A DNA stretch of 64,000 nt, taken from CAVUCH01 sp963763095 (GTDB lineage: Bacteria; Acidobacteriota; Vicinamibacteria; Vicinamibacterales; JAENWD01). The first letter of the stretch is position 1; every line of letters begins with the position of its first letter. Positions 56,514 to 64,000 of this stretch are shown here, one piece after another. A model generated the notes under the pieces. The model had not been told where the DNA came from. It worked only from the letters and a program-made list of their open reading frames with translations, and made no database searches. The position numbers were made by a program, and so were the translations under genes. The stretch covers positions 42,241 through 106,240 of the forward strand of contig CAVXNR010000020.1 of the NCBI GenBank assembly GCA_963763095.1. The letters are read 5' to 3'.

Positions 56514-58081
56514 CCCCGCCCGTCCTTCCGCGCGTCGAGCTCGAAGAACCGGTAGCCGAACGGCGGCAGCTCCACGCGCCAGAGCGGCTCGCGCATGGCC
56601 ACGCCGCCGCCGAGCAGGTCCGTCGCGGTCGCGAAGGCCACGCCGCTCAGGTTCAGCTCTACCATCTGCGCCTCCGCCTGGAAGTTCAGCACGACGATCA
56701 CCCGCTCGCCGCCGTCGCGAGCGGCGCGCAGGAACGCGTAGTGCCGCTCGGGCGCCGCCACGGGCAGCGCCTGGCGCCGTCCCCGGTTGAAGAGCGCCGG
56801 GTGGGTCGCCTTCAGCTTCATCACCTTCGCTTCCTCGGCGTCCGGGATCACCGGCGACCACAGGTCATCGATGACGCTGGACCAGGAGACCAGGTCGCCG
56901 ACGGCGGCGGTCACGGCGACCGCCAGCCGGCTCCTCGTCGCGTCCTCGAACCGCAGCGGGCTGAAGAACAGCACCCCGCCGGCCTCGACGATGCGGTCGT
57001 GGTAGTTGCGCAGGGCGGGCTCGATGGGACGCGGATCGCCGCTGTCGATGGCCCTGGTCACGACGTTGCTGTCCTTCTCCCAGAAGATGCCGAGTCCGTA
57101 GTCCTGCACGCAGGCCCACCCGCCGTCGGTGACCCAGGAGACCGGGTCGTCGCGGAACGCGCCGGCGCCCTCCGGCTGGCTGTACTTCACGCCGTAGCCG
57201 TTGATCACGTCGGTCATGCGCCGGCGGGTTTTCGCCCAGTCGCACCCCACGTACCAGTTGACGGCGTCGATCATCATCCCGTCGATGCCGGTGTCCATCC
57301 AGAAGCGGACGATCCTCTCGGACTCCTCCTGGAACTCGTCGCTGAACCAGTTGTACTGCGGCAGGCGCACGCGGTTGCCAGCCAGGTCCTCGCCGGGCCA
57401 CCTGGTCCAGTAGTGCCTGCCGGCGCGCGCGCTCGGCTGCCAGAACTCTTCCTTCGGCGACTCGTACCCCCCAAGGTGCGTTGGGCGGATCATGAAGTAG
57501 GGATCGGGCCGGCCGGCGCCCGGCGGGGGCGGCGCGTCGGCCGAATCGGCCCACAGGAACATCCGTGCCTCGCGCGAGTCGCGCCCCGCCTTCACGTCGT
57601 CGCACGCCTTCAGGAAGTCCACCGCCTCGACGCTGCAGTACCCGAGGTTGTCGATGCTGATGATCTTCAGGCCCTTCGCGTGCGCGAGATCGACGAGGCG
57701 GCGAAAGTCGTCCATCGTGCCGATTCGCGGGTCGACGCGGTAGCGGTTGATCGTGTCGAGGCCGAGAAAGCTGTTGCCGGCTTCCGCCGGGGCGTACACC
57801 TCCACCATGCCGATGCCGGCGTCGCGGAACTCCTCCAGCCGCCGCGCCGTCGCCGTGTCCGGCTTCAGCGGGAAGACGGCGTCCTTGTTGCCCTTCCGCG
57901 GCCGCAGGAAGATCGGCGTCGAGCAGGAGAGCGAGTCGATCCACGACGAGGCCGCGCGAGAACGTGGCGGCGCGGGGGCGTGCGCGGGCCGGGGAGGGCT
58001 GGAGGGCGTGGAGACCTGCGAGACGGCCGCCGCGCCGCCGACGACGCCGAGGAAGCCTCGGCGATCGATCACGCTCCGCAT
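56510..58081 (-). CDS. Tat-exported GH13-family protein, paralogue with altered active site
   Basis: 523 residues. Twin-arginine signal (DRRGFLGVVGGAAAVSQVS). Same fold as the gene at 53473: DTINRYRVDPRIGTMDDFRR, LIDLAHAKGLKIIS-type strand, and GIDGMMIDAVNWYVG with the nucleophile aspartate. Where the other paralogue has ITEGGW this one has VTDGGW, and the THPEDF segment is replaced by SSVIDDLWSP. If the glutamate is the acid/base, this copy has aspartate there and may be inactive or of changed specificity. It is translationally coupled to the GH32 gene. Confidence 0.78.
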   Translation of the reverse strand: MRSVIDRRGFLGVVGGAAAVSQVSTPSSPPRPAHAPAPPRSRAASSWIDSLSCSTPIFLRPRKGNKDAVFPLKPDTATARRLEEFRDAGIGMVEVYAPAEAGNSFLGLDTINRYRVDPRIGTMDDFRRLVDLAHAKGLKIISIDNLGYCSVEAVDFLKACDDVKAGRDSREARMFLWADSADAPPPPGAGRPDPYFMIRPTHLGGYESPKEEFWQPSARAGRHYWTRWPGEDLAGNRVRLPQYNWFSDEFQEESERIVRFWMDTGIDGMMIDAVNWYVGCDWAKTRRRMTDVINGYGVKYSQPEGAGAFRDDPVSWVTDGGWACVQDYGLGIFWEKDSNVVTRAIDSGDPRPIEPALRNYHDRIVEAGGVLFFSPLRFEDATRSRLAVAVTAAVGDLVSWSSVIDDLWSPVIPDAEEAKVMKLKATHPALFNRGRRQALPVAAPERHYAFLRAARDGGERVIVVLNFQAEAQMVELNLSGVAFATATDLLGGGVAMREPLWRVELPPFGYRFFELDARKDGRG

Positions 58082-58094
58082 CTTCGCTCTCTCC

Positions 58095-60002
58095 TCAGGG
58101 CCGCTGCAGCCACGTGCGGTACTCGCCGCCGGTCTGGCCCGCGTCGGCGATGGGCACCAGCACGAGGGTCATCGGCGTCTTGCCAAGCTCCGCGTTGCCG
58201 AAGTAGCCGTCCACGGCGTAGGCCTGCGTGCCCTTGCAGCCCTTGGGGAGCGACGCCGACGCGTCCCGCAGCCTGACATCGGTCGTCGCGAGGCCCGCAA
58301 GCCAGAGATCGTTCATCCACGGCGAGGCGCCGGGGTTCAGCCGCTCGTCGGCGGCCAGCACCTGCGGGCCGCGCTGGATCGCGACGCGCCCCGAATAGGT
58401 CGGTGCGCCGGAGACCACCATCAGTGAGAGATCCACCCGCACGCCGACCGTGTCGCCGTCCTTCCAGACGCGGTCGACCTCGACGAAGCCCTCGCGCGCC
58501 TCGGTCCACTCGCGTCCGCCGCCGGTCACGGTCAGCGCCTTCGACCACGACGGCACGCGTACCGAGAGCGGAAAGCGCATCGGCGACGCCATCTCGAGAG
58601 CGAGCGTCAGGTCGCCGTCCACCGGATACCGCGTGGTCGACCGCACCGACACATCGCCTCCGGGAAGTGTGAGCCGCGCCCGGCCCGGCACGAACAGGTT
58701 GACGGCAATGCCTCCGTTGCGGACGCCCCACGCGGCTGACGGGATGAGCGTCAGCCCCCGCGGCACGCTGGACGTGCAGCAGCTCACGCCGGGCACGCCC
58801 TGGCTGACCGTGCCGTACTGCTTCATGCCGTCGAGCGGCATGAAGTAGCAGATGCGGCCCGACTCGGGGTGCTGTGCGGCGATCAGCGCGTTGTAGATGG
58901 TGCGCTCGAGCTCGTCGGCGTACTTCGCCTCGCCGGTCAGCTCCAGCAGCTTCAGGTTGACCTGCATCCAGGTCGTCGTCACGCAGCCCTCTCCCACCTT
59001 GCCGTCGGCGCGCAGCAGGTGGTCGCCGCGATAGAGCTCGGCCCAGCTTGCCGTGCCGGTCAGATAGCGGCGGTTCTTCACGATGTCGTCCGACGCGCGC
59101 TGCACGGCGCGCAGATAGCTCGCCTCGCCGGTCGCGCGATACAGCTCGAGCAGGCCCACGAAGTTCGACGTCATCTCGTACGCCTTGCCGTTGGCGACTT
59201 CGTTCACGCGCCCCTTCGTCAGGAGCGTGGTGAGGATCTTCGGACCCGAGGGCTCGTCCCAGGCGCGCACGATGTAGCGGCAGAACTCGAGATAGCGGGC
59301 GTCGCCGGTGAGACGGTAGAGCGTCGCCATCGGCTCGAGCACGCTGGTGTTGGCCATGCCGACGTGCCAGTCGTTGCGGGCGATGCTCTGCCGACCGTCA
59401 CCGTACCTCCGGCACAGCAGATCGCCGATGCGCCGGGCCGCGGCGAGCGCCGGCTCGAACCCGGTGCGCTGGTAGTAGTTCAAGAGCGCCAGCAGGTTGT
59501 ACTTGTGCGCCCACACGTCCCAGAGCGGCAGGCTCTCGGATGGCTCGAACTCGGCGTCGCCGTAGTCCTTGAAGCGATCGGGTTCGAGGTATGTGCCGAG
59601 ATAGCCGTCGTCGAGCTGCGTCGCCAGCAGGTCGCTGACCGCGCGATCGAGCTTCGCCTTCAGCCGCGCGTCGCCGGTGTTTGCCCAGGCGTTGGTTGCC
59701 GCGTCGATGAACTTGCCGATGTGCTCGCCGATCCACGTCTGTTGTCCGGGCCGCTGCCGGTAGCCTTTCAGCAGCGGCTCGGGATCCACGCCTTCGAGCA
59801 GGCGCTTGTCGACGTTGACCGCCATGCGGTCGCCGAGCAAGCCCTCGATGCGTTGTGCGCCGAGAGGGGCAGGAGAATAGCGGGCCTCCACGCGGTCCGG
59901 CACGGGCCGACGCGCGGACAGCACCTGCTCGCCGGGCGCCGCCGCCCATGTGAGGTGCGCGCATAGCCCGGCGGCGACTGCCGCTCCGAGCTTGCTGGTC
60001 AT
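58095..60002 (-). CDS. GH127-family beta-L-arabinofuranosidase-like glycosidase (DUF1680)
   Basis: 635 residues. An (alpha/alpha)6 barrel protein with LPLWDVWAHKYNLLALLNYY and ARNDWHVGMANTSVLEPM, both typical of DUF1680. GH127 enzymes use a zinc-bound cysteine: the site is visible as E338 and C340 in VGEGCVTTTW plus C408-C409 in GVSCCTSSVPRG, the latter holding the nucleophile cysteine. A signal segment (GAAVAAGLCAHLTWA) indicates export. Expected activity is removal of beta-L-arabinofuranose from arabino-glycans; other uronic or furanose substrates are possible. It lies 13 bases before the GH13 paralogue on the same strand. Confidence 0.85.
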   Translation of the reverse strand: MTSKLGAAVAAGLCAHLTWAAAPGEQVLSARRPVPDRVEARYSPAPLGAQRIEGLLGDRMAVNVDKRLLEGVDPEPLLKGYRQRPGQQTWIGEHIGKFIDAATNAWANTGDARLKAKLDRAVSDLLATQLDDGYLGTYLEPDRFKDYGDAEFEPSESLPLWDVWAHKYNLLALLNYYQRTGFEPALAAARRIGDLLCRRYGDGRQSIARNDWHVGMANTSVLEPMATLYRLTGDARYLEFCRYIVRAWDEPSGPKILTTLLTKGRVNEVANGKAYEMTSNFVGLLELYRATGEASYLRAVQRASDDIVKNRRYLTGTASWAELYRGDHLLRADGKVGEGCVTTTWMQVNLKLLELTGEAKYADELERTIYNALIAAQHPESGRICYFMPLDGMKQYGTVSQGVPGVSCCTSSVPRGLTLIPSAAWGVRNGGIAVNLFVPGRARLTLPGGDVSVRSTTRYPVDGDLTLALEMASPMRFPLSVRVPSWSKALTVTGGGREWTEAREGFVEVDRVWKDGDTVGVRVDLSLMVVSGAPTYSGRVAIQRGPQVLAADERLNPGASPWMNDLWLAGLATTDVRLRDASASLPKGCKGTQAYAVDGYFGNAELGKTPMTLVLVPIADAGQTGGEYRTWLQRP

Positions 60003-60082
60003 GCCCCGCTCCCGCGGGAAAGGCCGCGGAGCTGACGCCGATCGGGCGTCACGTCACTGGCAGCCACAGAGCCGACCGGCAG

Positions 60083-63000
60083 TCAGAACGTCAGCTTGAG
60101 GCTGAGCTGCACGATCCGCCCGTTGCGGGCCTCGGTCACGCGACCGAACGTACTGCCCTCGCCCAGCGCAAAGGTCGTGTCCAGGTATCGCCACTGCGCG
60201 TGGTTCAGCGCGTTGTAGAGGTCGGCGCGGAACAGCAGGTTCGTGCCCATAATCCCGAAGGTCTTTCCGAGCGACAGATCCAGGTTGTTGATTCCCGGTC
60301 CGCGCAGGATCCCCGGACGCGCGTTCCCCTTCACGTCAGGCCCGGGATCGGCGAAGGCTCCCGTGTTGAAGTACTCCAGCGTCGTCTTCGGCCCGTCATT
60401 GGGATCCCCAATCACGTTTGGCATCTCCGGCTCGAAGTCGCGCGCGCTGCTCTGGCCGTTGAAGACGGTGAGCGCGTCGCCGGATTCGACCACGTAGACG
60501 CCCGAGGCCCGCCAGCCGTAGAGTGCGCCGCGGGCGAGCCCCGTCAGCGAGTCACCAAATGGCACCTCCCAGGTGGCGGCGGCCACGAAGCGGTGCGGAT
60601 GCGAGAAGATCGCCTCGCCCCGTCCAAGCTGGATGTTCCAGTCCCAGGCCGGCTGCGACAGATCGTCGATCGGGCCATCGGTCTGGTACCGATCCGTGGT
60701 GGTCTTCGAATAGGTGTAGTGCGAAAGGAACGCCAGGCCGTTGGTCAGTCGGTGATCGACCCGCACCGTCCCCGCGTTGTACGTCGATGTGAGGCCGTGC
60801 CGGAGTACCCGCACGTCGGCGAAGCGACCGTTGTTGTTAGGCCGCGCGTCGTTGAGTGCGTCCTCCGAGCTCCAGCCGGTCTGGTAGGCCGGGATGTTCT
60901 GGTTGATGTAGAAGGGGAGATCCCGACCGCGGCTGCCCGTGTAGAAGACCGAGAGCCCGGTGCGAGGCCCGATCTGCTTCTCGGTCGAGACGACGAAGCG
61001 GTGATAGTAGGGGGTGTCGCCGGACTCGTCGTCCATGTAGCGCACGCTGGCCGCATAGTCGAAGTACCCGGTGCCGGGTCCGGTGCTGATCGGATACGTC
61101 CCCACAGGGACCGTCGCTGGGGCAGGGAAGACGTCGTCGAGACTCATCACCGGCTCATCGTCGTGAGCGTCGAAGCGGAAGTTGCCGTAGAAGTCGCCGA
61201 CGTAGCCCGGCACGCCACCGAACCCGTCGCCGAGGCGCGCCACGCCGGTCGTCGTGATGCCGAGGTCGTAGAAGACCCCGTAGCCGGCGCGCAGCACCCA
61301 GCCCGGCGTGGGTTGGTACTCCAGGCTGACGCGGGGCGCGAAGTTGTTCTTGTCGGCCGGCAGATAGTGAAGATCGAGCCCTGGGGCGCGCCCGGGAATC
61401 GCGAGCTGCCAGCCGTCATAGTTCATGTCCACGATCGCGTTGCCGTAGCGGTTGCCCGAGTAGGTCTGGATGCCGAGGTCGTAGCGCAGGCCGGCTGACA
61501 GCGTCCACCTCGGCTTCAGCTGCCATTTGTCCTCGACGTAGAAGCCCCAGTACGGCATCACGAAATTGAGCGTGTCGTCGCCCTCGGTCAGGTTGTACCG
61601 TTGCTGCATGAAACTCGGAACACCCAGCAGCAAGCTCGCCACTGAATCGCCGCCGATGCTGCCGTCGACGCTGCCGGAGCGGGTGAACTGCTGGTCGAAG
61701 CCGACATAGCGGATGTAGTCGAAGTCCTTTTCCTGCTTGCGGAAGAAGTTGAAGCCCGCCTTCACCATGTGGGCGCCCTTGAGCCAGTTCAGGTTGCTCG
61801 AGATCTGGAAGCTGGGGTTGGCGGCGCAGAAGACCTCGAAGGCTCCGAAGTCGTAGTAGTCGCCGATCGACGTCGCGTAGAGCCCTTGGTCCGCGCCCGA
61901 CCCGATGTTCTGGAAGTACTTGGCCCGAAGCGTGTCGGTCTGGTGCATGTAGTCGACACTCTGCTGATCGGGCAAGCACAGCTCGCCCCTGCCGTAGGCG
62001 ACCACCAGCTCGTTCGTCAGGGTCGGCGTGAAGATGCGGGCGTAGCTGACCGAGGTCAACCATGACTTGTCGTCGACGTTGCCAGGGAGGACTTCCGGGA
62101 AAAGGCCGCCGGAATTCTCGTCGCGGCCCTGCGACTGCGAGAAGTTCACGTAGAGGTTGTCCTTGGCGCCGAGCGCGAAATCGACACGGCCATCGAAGCG
62201 GTGCGACGTGAACTTGCTGGTCATGAACGCCTGATGGTTTTCCAGGTTGTTCGGATCGGAGGGATCGACGTAGTTGGGCATCGGGAACAGGTTCAGCATG
62301 TCCTGCGCCCGCGGATCGATCGCCGGTGAACCGTCCGGACGCGTGATGTTCCGCAGGTCGTTGTTCGGAATCGGCGTGCGGATGCTTTCGCCGTCGTCGG
62401 TGATGACGGTGGTGAAAGGGTTGTAGAGGACGTAGTTCGGATCGTCGGGGAAACGCGACAGAAGCGCGCTGAAGTCGCCCTGCCGCTCGGCCGCCGTCGG
62501 CACGCGGAAGAACTCGGGCTCGTCGCCTCTGCGATTGTAGGTCCTTTCGTAGTTGGCGAAGAAGAACAGCTTGTCTTTGAGGATCGGTCCGCCGACGTTG
62601 CCGCCGTACTGGTGGCGGTTGAGCGAGGGCTTCTCGGTGCCCTCGGTCACGCGCTGGCGCTCGAGCGGATCCCAGGCGTTCAGCGCGTCGTTCTCGATGT
62701 AGTCGTAGATCGCGCCGCGATACCGGTTGGTGCCTGCCCGCGTGGTCACGGTCAGCGTCGAGAGATCGCGGCCGTTGGCGGCCGAGAAATTCGCGACGTC
62801 CACTTTGATCTCGTCGACCGCCTCGAGAGACGGCGAGTAGCTCTGGCCGCCGACGTAGTTGTCGTTCGCGTTCACGCCGTTGACGTAGAAGCCGTTGCTG
62901 CCGCCGCCGCCGGCGACGTAGTCGATGCCGCCAATCACGTGGTGCGAGCCGGCCGAGTATGTGCCGGCCTCGTCGGCGCGTGGCTGCGTGCTGATGCCAG

Positions 63001-63538
63001 GCGCGAGCTGGACGAAGCTGGTGAAGTTGCGTCCCTTGCTGGCCATGTTGTCGATGATCGGCTTGTCGACGGCAATGCCGACCGCGATCTGGTCGGTGCG
63101 CACGACGGGGGCTTCGTTGACGACCTGGATGGTCTCGGCGACGCCGGCAACGGAGAGCACGAGATTGACCTGGGCGCTGGTGGCGCTGCCGAGCCTCATC
63201 GGCTCGGAGACGGCCGTGGCGAAGCCACTGAGCGCGGCCGAGACGGTGTAGACGCCCGAGGCCAGGTTCGAGAACACGAAGGCGCCGTGGGCATCGCTGG
63301 TGCCGACCTGGACCTGGTTGCGGGTGGTCTCGGTAAGGGTGACGGTGGCGCCGGGGAGGGCACTGCCGGTGGAGTCGGTGAGGGTGCCTTCGATTCTGCT
63401 GCGCAAGGCGAACTGCCCGGCAAGGTCGGCGGGGCAGACGACGGTGAGGAGGAGCCCGCAGAGCAGCACGGCGCCCGTGCGGCGGGCGGGGGCGCCCCCG
63501 AGTGCGCGAGTCGGGAATCGGGTGAGGGACGGACGCAT
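60083..63538 (-). CDS. TonB-dependent Oar-like receptor with carboxypeptidase-regulatory domain
   Basis: 1151 residues. Signal peptide (AVLLCGLLLTVVCPADLAGQ). An N-terminal CarboxypepD_reg/Cna-B-like domain (IEGTLTDSTGSALPGATVTL, GVYTVSAALSGFATA) precedes a plug domain (ASKGRNFTSFVQLAPGIST, GFYVNGVNANDNYVGGQSYS) and a long 22-strand barrel ending in GRIVQLSLKLTF with the aromatic terminus. Members of this family import glycans or peptides across the outer membrane in acidobacteria. GGAGGCGTTTCC before ATG 63538 is a strong site and decides the start. It leads the glycoside hydrolase genes and is the likely uptake channel for their products. Confidence 0.9.
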   Translation of the reverse strand: MRPSLTRFPTRALGGAPARRTGAVLLCGLLLTVVCPADLAGQFALRSRIEGTLTDSTGSALPGATVTLTETTRNQVQVGTSDAHGAFVFSNLASGVYTVSAALSGFATAVSEPMRLGSATSAQVNLVLSVAGVAETIQVVNEAPVVRTDQIAVGIAVDKPIIDNMASKGRNFTSFVQLAPGISTQPRADEAGTYSAGSHHVIGGIDYVAGGGGSNGFYVNGVNANDNYVGGQSYSPSLEAVDEIKVDVANFSAANGRDLSTLTVTTRAGTNRYRGAIYDYIENDALNAWDPLERQRVTEGTEKPSLNRHQYGGNVGGPILKDKLFFFANYERTYNRRGDEPEFFRVPTAAERQGDFSALLSRFPDDPNYVLYNPFTTVITDDGESIRTPIPNNDLRNITRPDGSPAIDPRAQDMLNLFPMPNYVDPSDPNNLENHQAFMTSKFTSHRFDGRVDFALGAKDNLYVNFSQSQGRDENSGGLFPEVLPGNVDDKSWLTSVSYARIFTPTLTNELVVAYGRGELCLPDQQSVDYMHQTDTLRAKYFQNIGSGADQGLYATSIGDYYDFGAFEVFCAANPSFQISSNLNWLKGAHMVKAGFNFFRKQEKDFDYIRYVGFDQQFTRSGSVDGSIGGDSVASLLLGVPSFMQQRYNLTEGDDTLNFVMPYWGFYVEDKWQLKPRWTLSAGLRYDLGIQTYSGNRYGNAIVDMNYDGWQLAIPGRAPGLDLHYLPADKNNFAPRVSLEYQPTPGWVLRAGYGVFYDLGITTTGVARLGDGFGGVPGYVGDFYGNFRFDAHDDEPVMSLDDVFPAPATVPVGTYPISTGPGTGYFDYAASVRYMDDESGDTPYYHRFVVSTEKQIGPRTGLSVFYTGSRGRDLPFYINQNIPAYQTGWSSEDALNDARPNNNGRFADVRVLRHGLTSTYNAGTVRVDHRLTNGLAFLSHYTYSKTTTDRYQTDGPIDDLSQPAWDWNIQLGRGEAIFSHPHRFVAAATWEVPFGDSLTGLARGALYGWRASGVYVVESGDALTVFNGQSSARDFEPEMPNVIGDPNDGPKTTLEYFNTGAFADPGPDVKGNARPGILRGPGINNLDLSLGKTFGIMGTNLLFRADLYNALNHAQWRYLDTTFALGEGSTFGRVTEARNGRIVQLSLKLTF

Positions 63539-63555
63539 GGAAACGCCTCCTCCGA

Positions 63556-63568
63556 GCAATCGATTTCC
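63556..63568. promoter_or_regulatory. LacI-type operator candidate 1 (leader of the receptor gene)
   Basis: GCAATCGATTTCC contains the palindrome AATCGATT at 63558-63565, which recurs near the LacI gene. It lies in the untranslated leader about 20 bases upstream of the TonB receptor start, where a bound repressor would block transcription. Confidence 0.5.
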
Positions 63569-63596
63569 GAACGACGGCGGCAGACCTGCGGGGCGG

Positions 63597-63625
63597 ATGA
63601 TTCTACACAGCCGCGGTCGTGTCAA
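63597..63625 (-). promoter_or_regulatory. Promoter of the receptor and glycoside hydrolase operon
   Basis: On the minus strand TTGACA (63625-63620), a perfect -35, is followed after 17 bases by AATCAT (63602-63597), or after 14 bases by TAGAAT. The -10 element is therefore not certain. It precedes the strong ribosome-binding site of the TonB receptor and lies between two operator-like sites. Confidence 0.45.
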
Positions 63626-63632
63626 GAGGGGT

Positions 63633-63644
63633 GTAATCGAATAC
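63633..63644. promoter_or_regulatory. LacI-type operator candidate 2 (degenerate)
   Basis: GTAATCGAATAC shares the AATCGA core with the other two sites and is flanked by GGGG and CCCC arms. It is just upstream of the minus-strand -35. Weaker than the other two because the centre is not a perfect palindrome. Confidence 0.38.
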
Positions 63645-63732
63645 CCCGTGTGTTCGCCCCAGCCGGACCCTGGCCGTCCGTCCGGCCGGCGCGCGCATCT
63701 CATTCACAAGACGGTCTGACCACCCAAGGGAA

Positions 63733-63761
63733 TTGACGCTCCAACGGCAATCGATTACCCT
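63733..63761 (+). promoter_or_regulatory. Promoter of the LacI gene overlapping operator candidate 3
   Basis: TTGACG (63733-63738), a 17-base spacer and TACCCT (63756-63761). The near-perfect palindrome GGCAATCGATTACC (63746-63759) covers the spacer and -10, as expected for autorepression. The -10 is weak, so the promoter call is moderate; the operator is the stronger observation. Confidence 0.5.
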
Positions 63762-63777
63762 GTGCCCCGGACCCCGC

Positions 63778-64000
63778 ATGGCCTCTCTCCAACGTGGCCC
63801 CAGACATCGTCGTCCGTCGCACAAGACCTGGCGCGCATCCGCGCCCACGATCTACGAGGTCGCCAGCCAGGCCCACGTCTCGGCCGCCACTGTCTCGCGC
63901 GTGCTCTCGGGCGCCAAGTTCGTCAGCGGCGAGCTCGCGCAGCGCGTCTGGGACGCCGTGGGCGAGCTGGAGCACCGGCCCAACCAAGTCGCCCGCAACC
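63778..64000 (+). CDS. LacI-family transcriptional regulator (3' end outside window)
   Basis: 74 residues visible, running off the window. After a basic leader the LacI DNA-binding domain is clear: TIYEVASQAHVSAATVSRVL (helix-turn-helix), SGAKFVSGELAQRVWDAVGE and HRPNQVARN (hinge-helix region). ATG 63778 is used. Such regulators repress sugar-use genes until a sugar is bound. It is divergent from the receptor and glycoside hydrolase operon and almost certainly controls it, given the repeated AATCGATT sites between them. Confidence 0.87.
   Translation, partial: MASLQRGPRHRRPSHKTWRASAPTIYEVASQAHVSAATVSRVLSGAKFVSGELAQRVWDAVGELEHRPNQVARN

Overview
The window is GC-rich bacterial DNA that looks like Acidobacteriota, probably a Vicinamibacteria-type genome. 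The clues are alternative complex III (ACIII) genes beside caa3-type oxidases, an acidobacterial-style duplicated orphan permease, an Oar-like TonB-dependent receptor with an N-terminal carboxypeptidase-regulatory domain, and many exported beta-propeller and sugar-dehydrogenase proteins. The taxonomic call is inference; no rRNA or tRNA gene was seen. About a dozen genes are broken by one base each. In most, removing a single base restores a full family-length protein, so these look more like sequence or assembly errors than real pseudogenes. Coordinates for such genes span the repaired gene.

Region 1 (1-7.35 kb, plus strand) is the tail of a complete-looking respiratory operon: actE (cut by the window edge), actF, a small membrane protein, SCO, then coxB-coxA-coxC-coxD of an A2-type caa3 oxidase. 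Convergent to it is a frameshifted hemH, with hemG divergent from hemH. The spacers here hold four families of short 'word' repeats, two of them forming large inverted repeats.

Region 2 (10-19.7 kb, plus) has an FAD monooxygenase-like gene, then a second respiratory operon with its own promoter: actC-actD-actF, an amicyanin-like cupredoxin, oxidase subunits I, III and IV, two small proteins and subunit II. It lacks actA, actB and actE and has no cytochrome c gene. Its subunit I has isoleucine where the K-channel lysine should be. This reduced act module with a copper protein and an atypical oxidase is the most unusual system in the window.

Region 3 (19.7-26.2 kb) holds the duplicated orphan permease, an arginase-fold protein and several very small genes. 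Region 4 (26.5-35.7 kb, mostly minus) is a periplasmic oxidation cluster: PQQ-like propeller, alpha/beta hydrolase, sorbosone-type dehydrogenase with a cytochrome c domain, cupin-CMD fusion, Tat-exported aldo/keto reductase and a truncated SDR, with a divergent AraC regulator.

Region 5 (35.7-49.4 kb) is a metal region: a ChrB-like regulator behind a good promoter, an MFS carrier, an exported sugar-binding-like protein and an Fe3+-type ABC importer on the plus strand, facing a CzcCBA efflux system with a histidine-rich exported protein on the minus strand. Region 6 (49.8-53.5 kb) has a polar amino-acid ABC transporter with fused binding protein and permease, then gene fragments (P450, AlgX-like). 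Region 7 (53.5-64 kb) is a glycan-use locus: GH13, GH32, GH13, GH127 and a TonB-dependent receptor on the minus strand, with a divergent LacI regulator running off the window and three matching operator-like sites between them.
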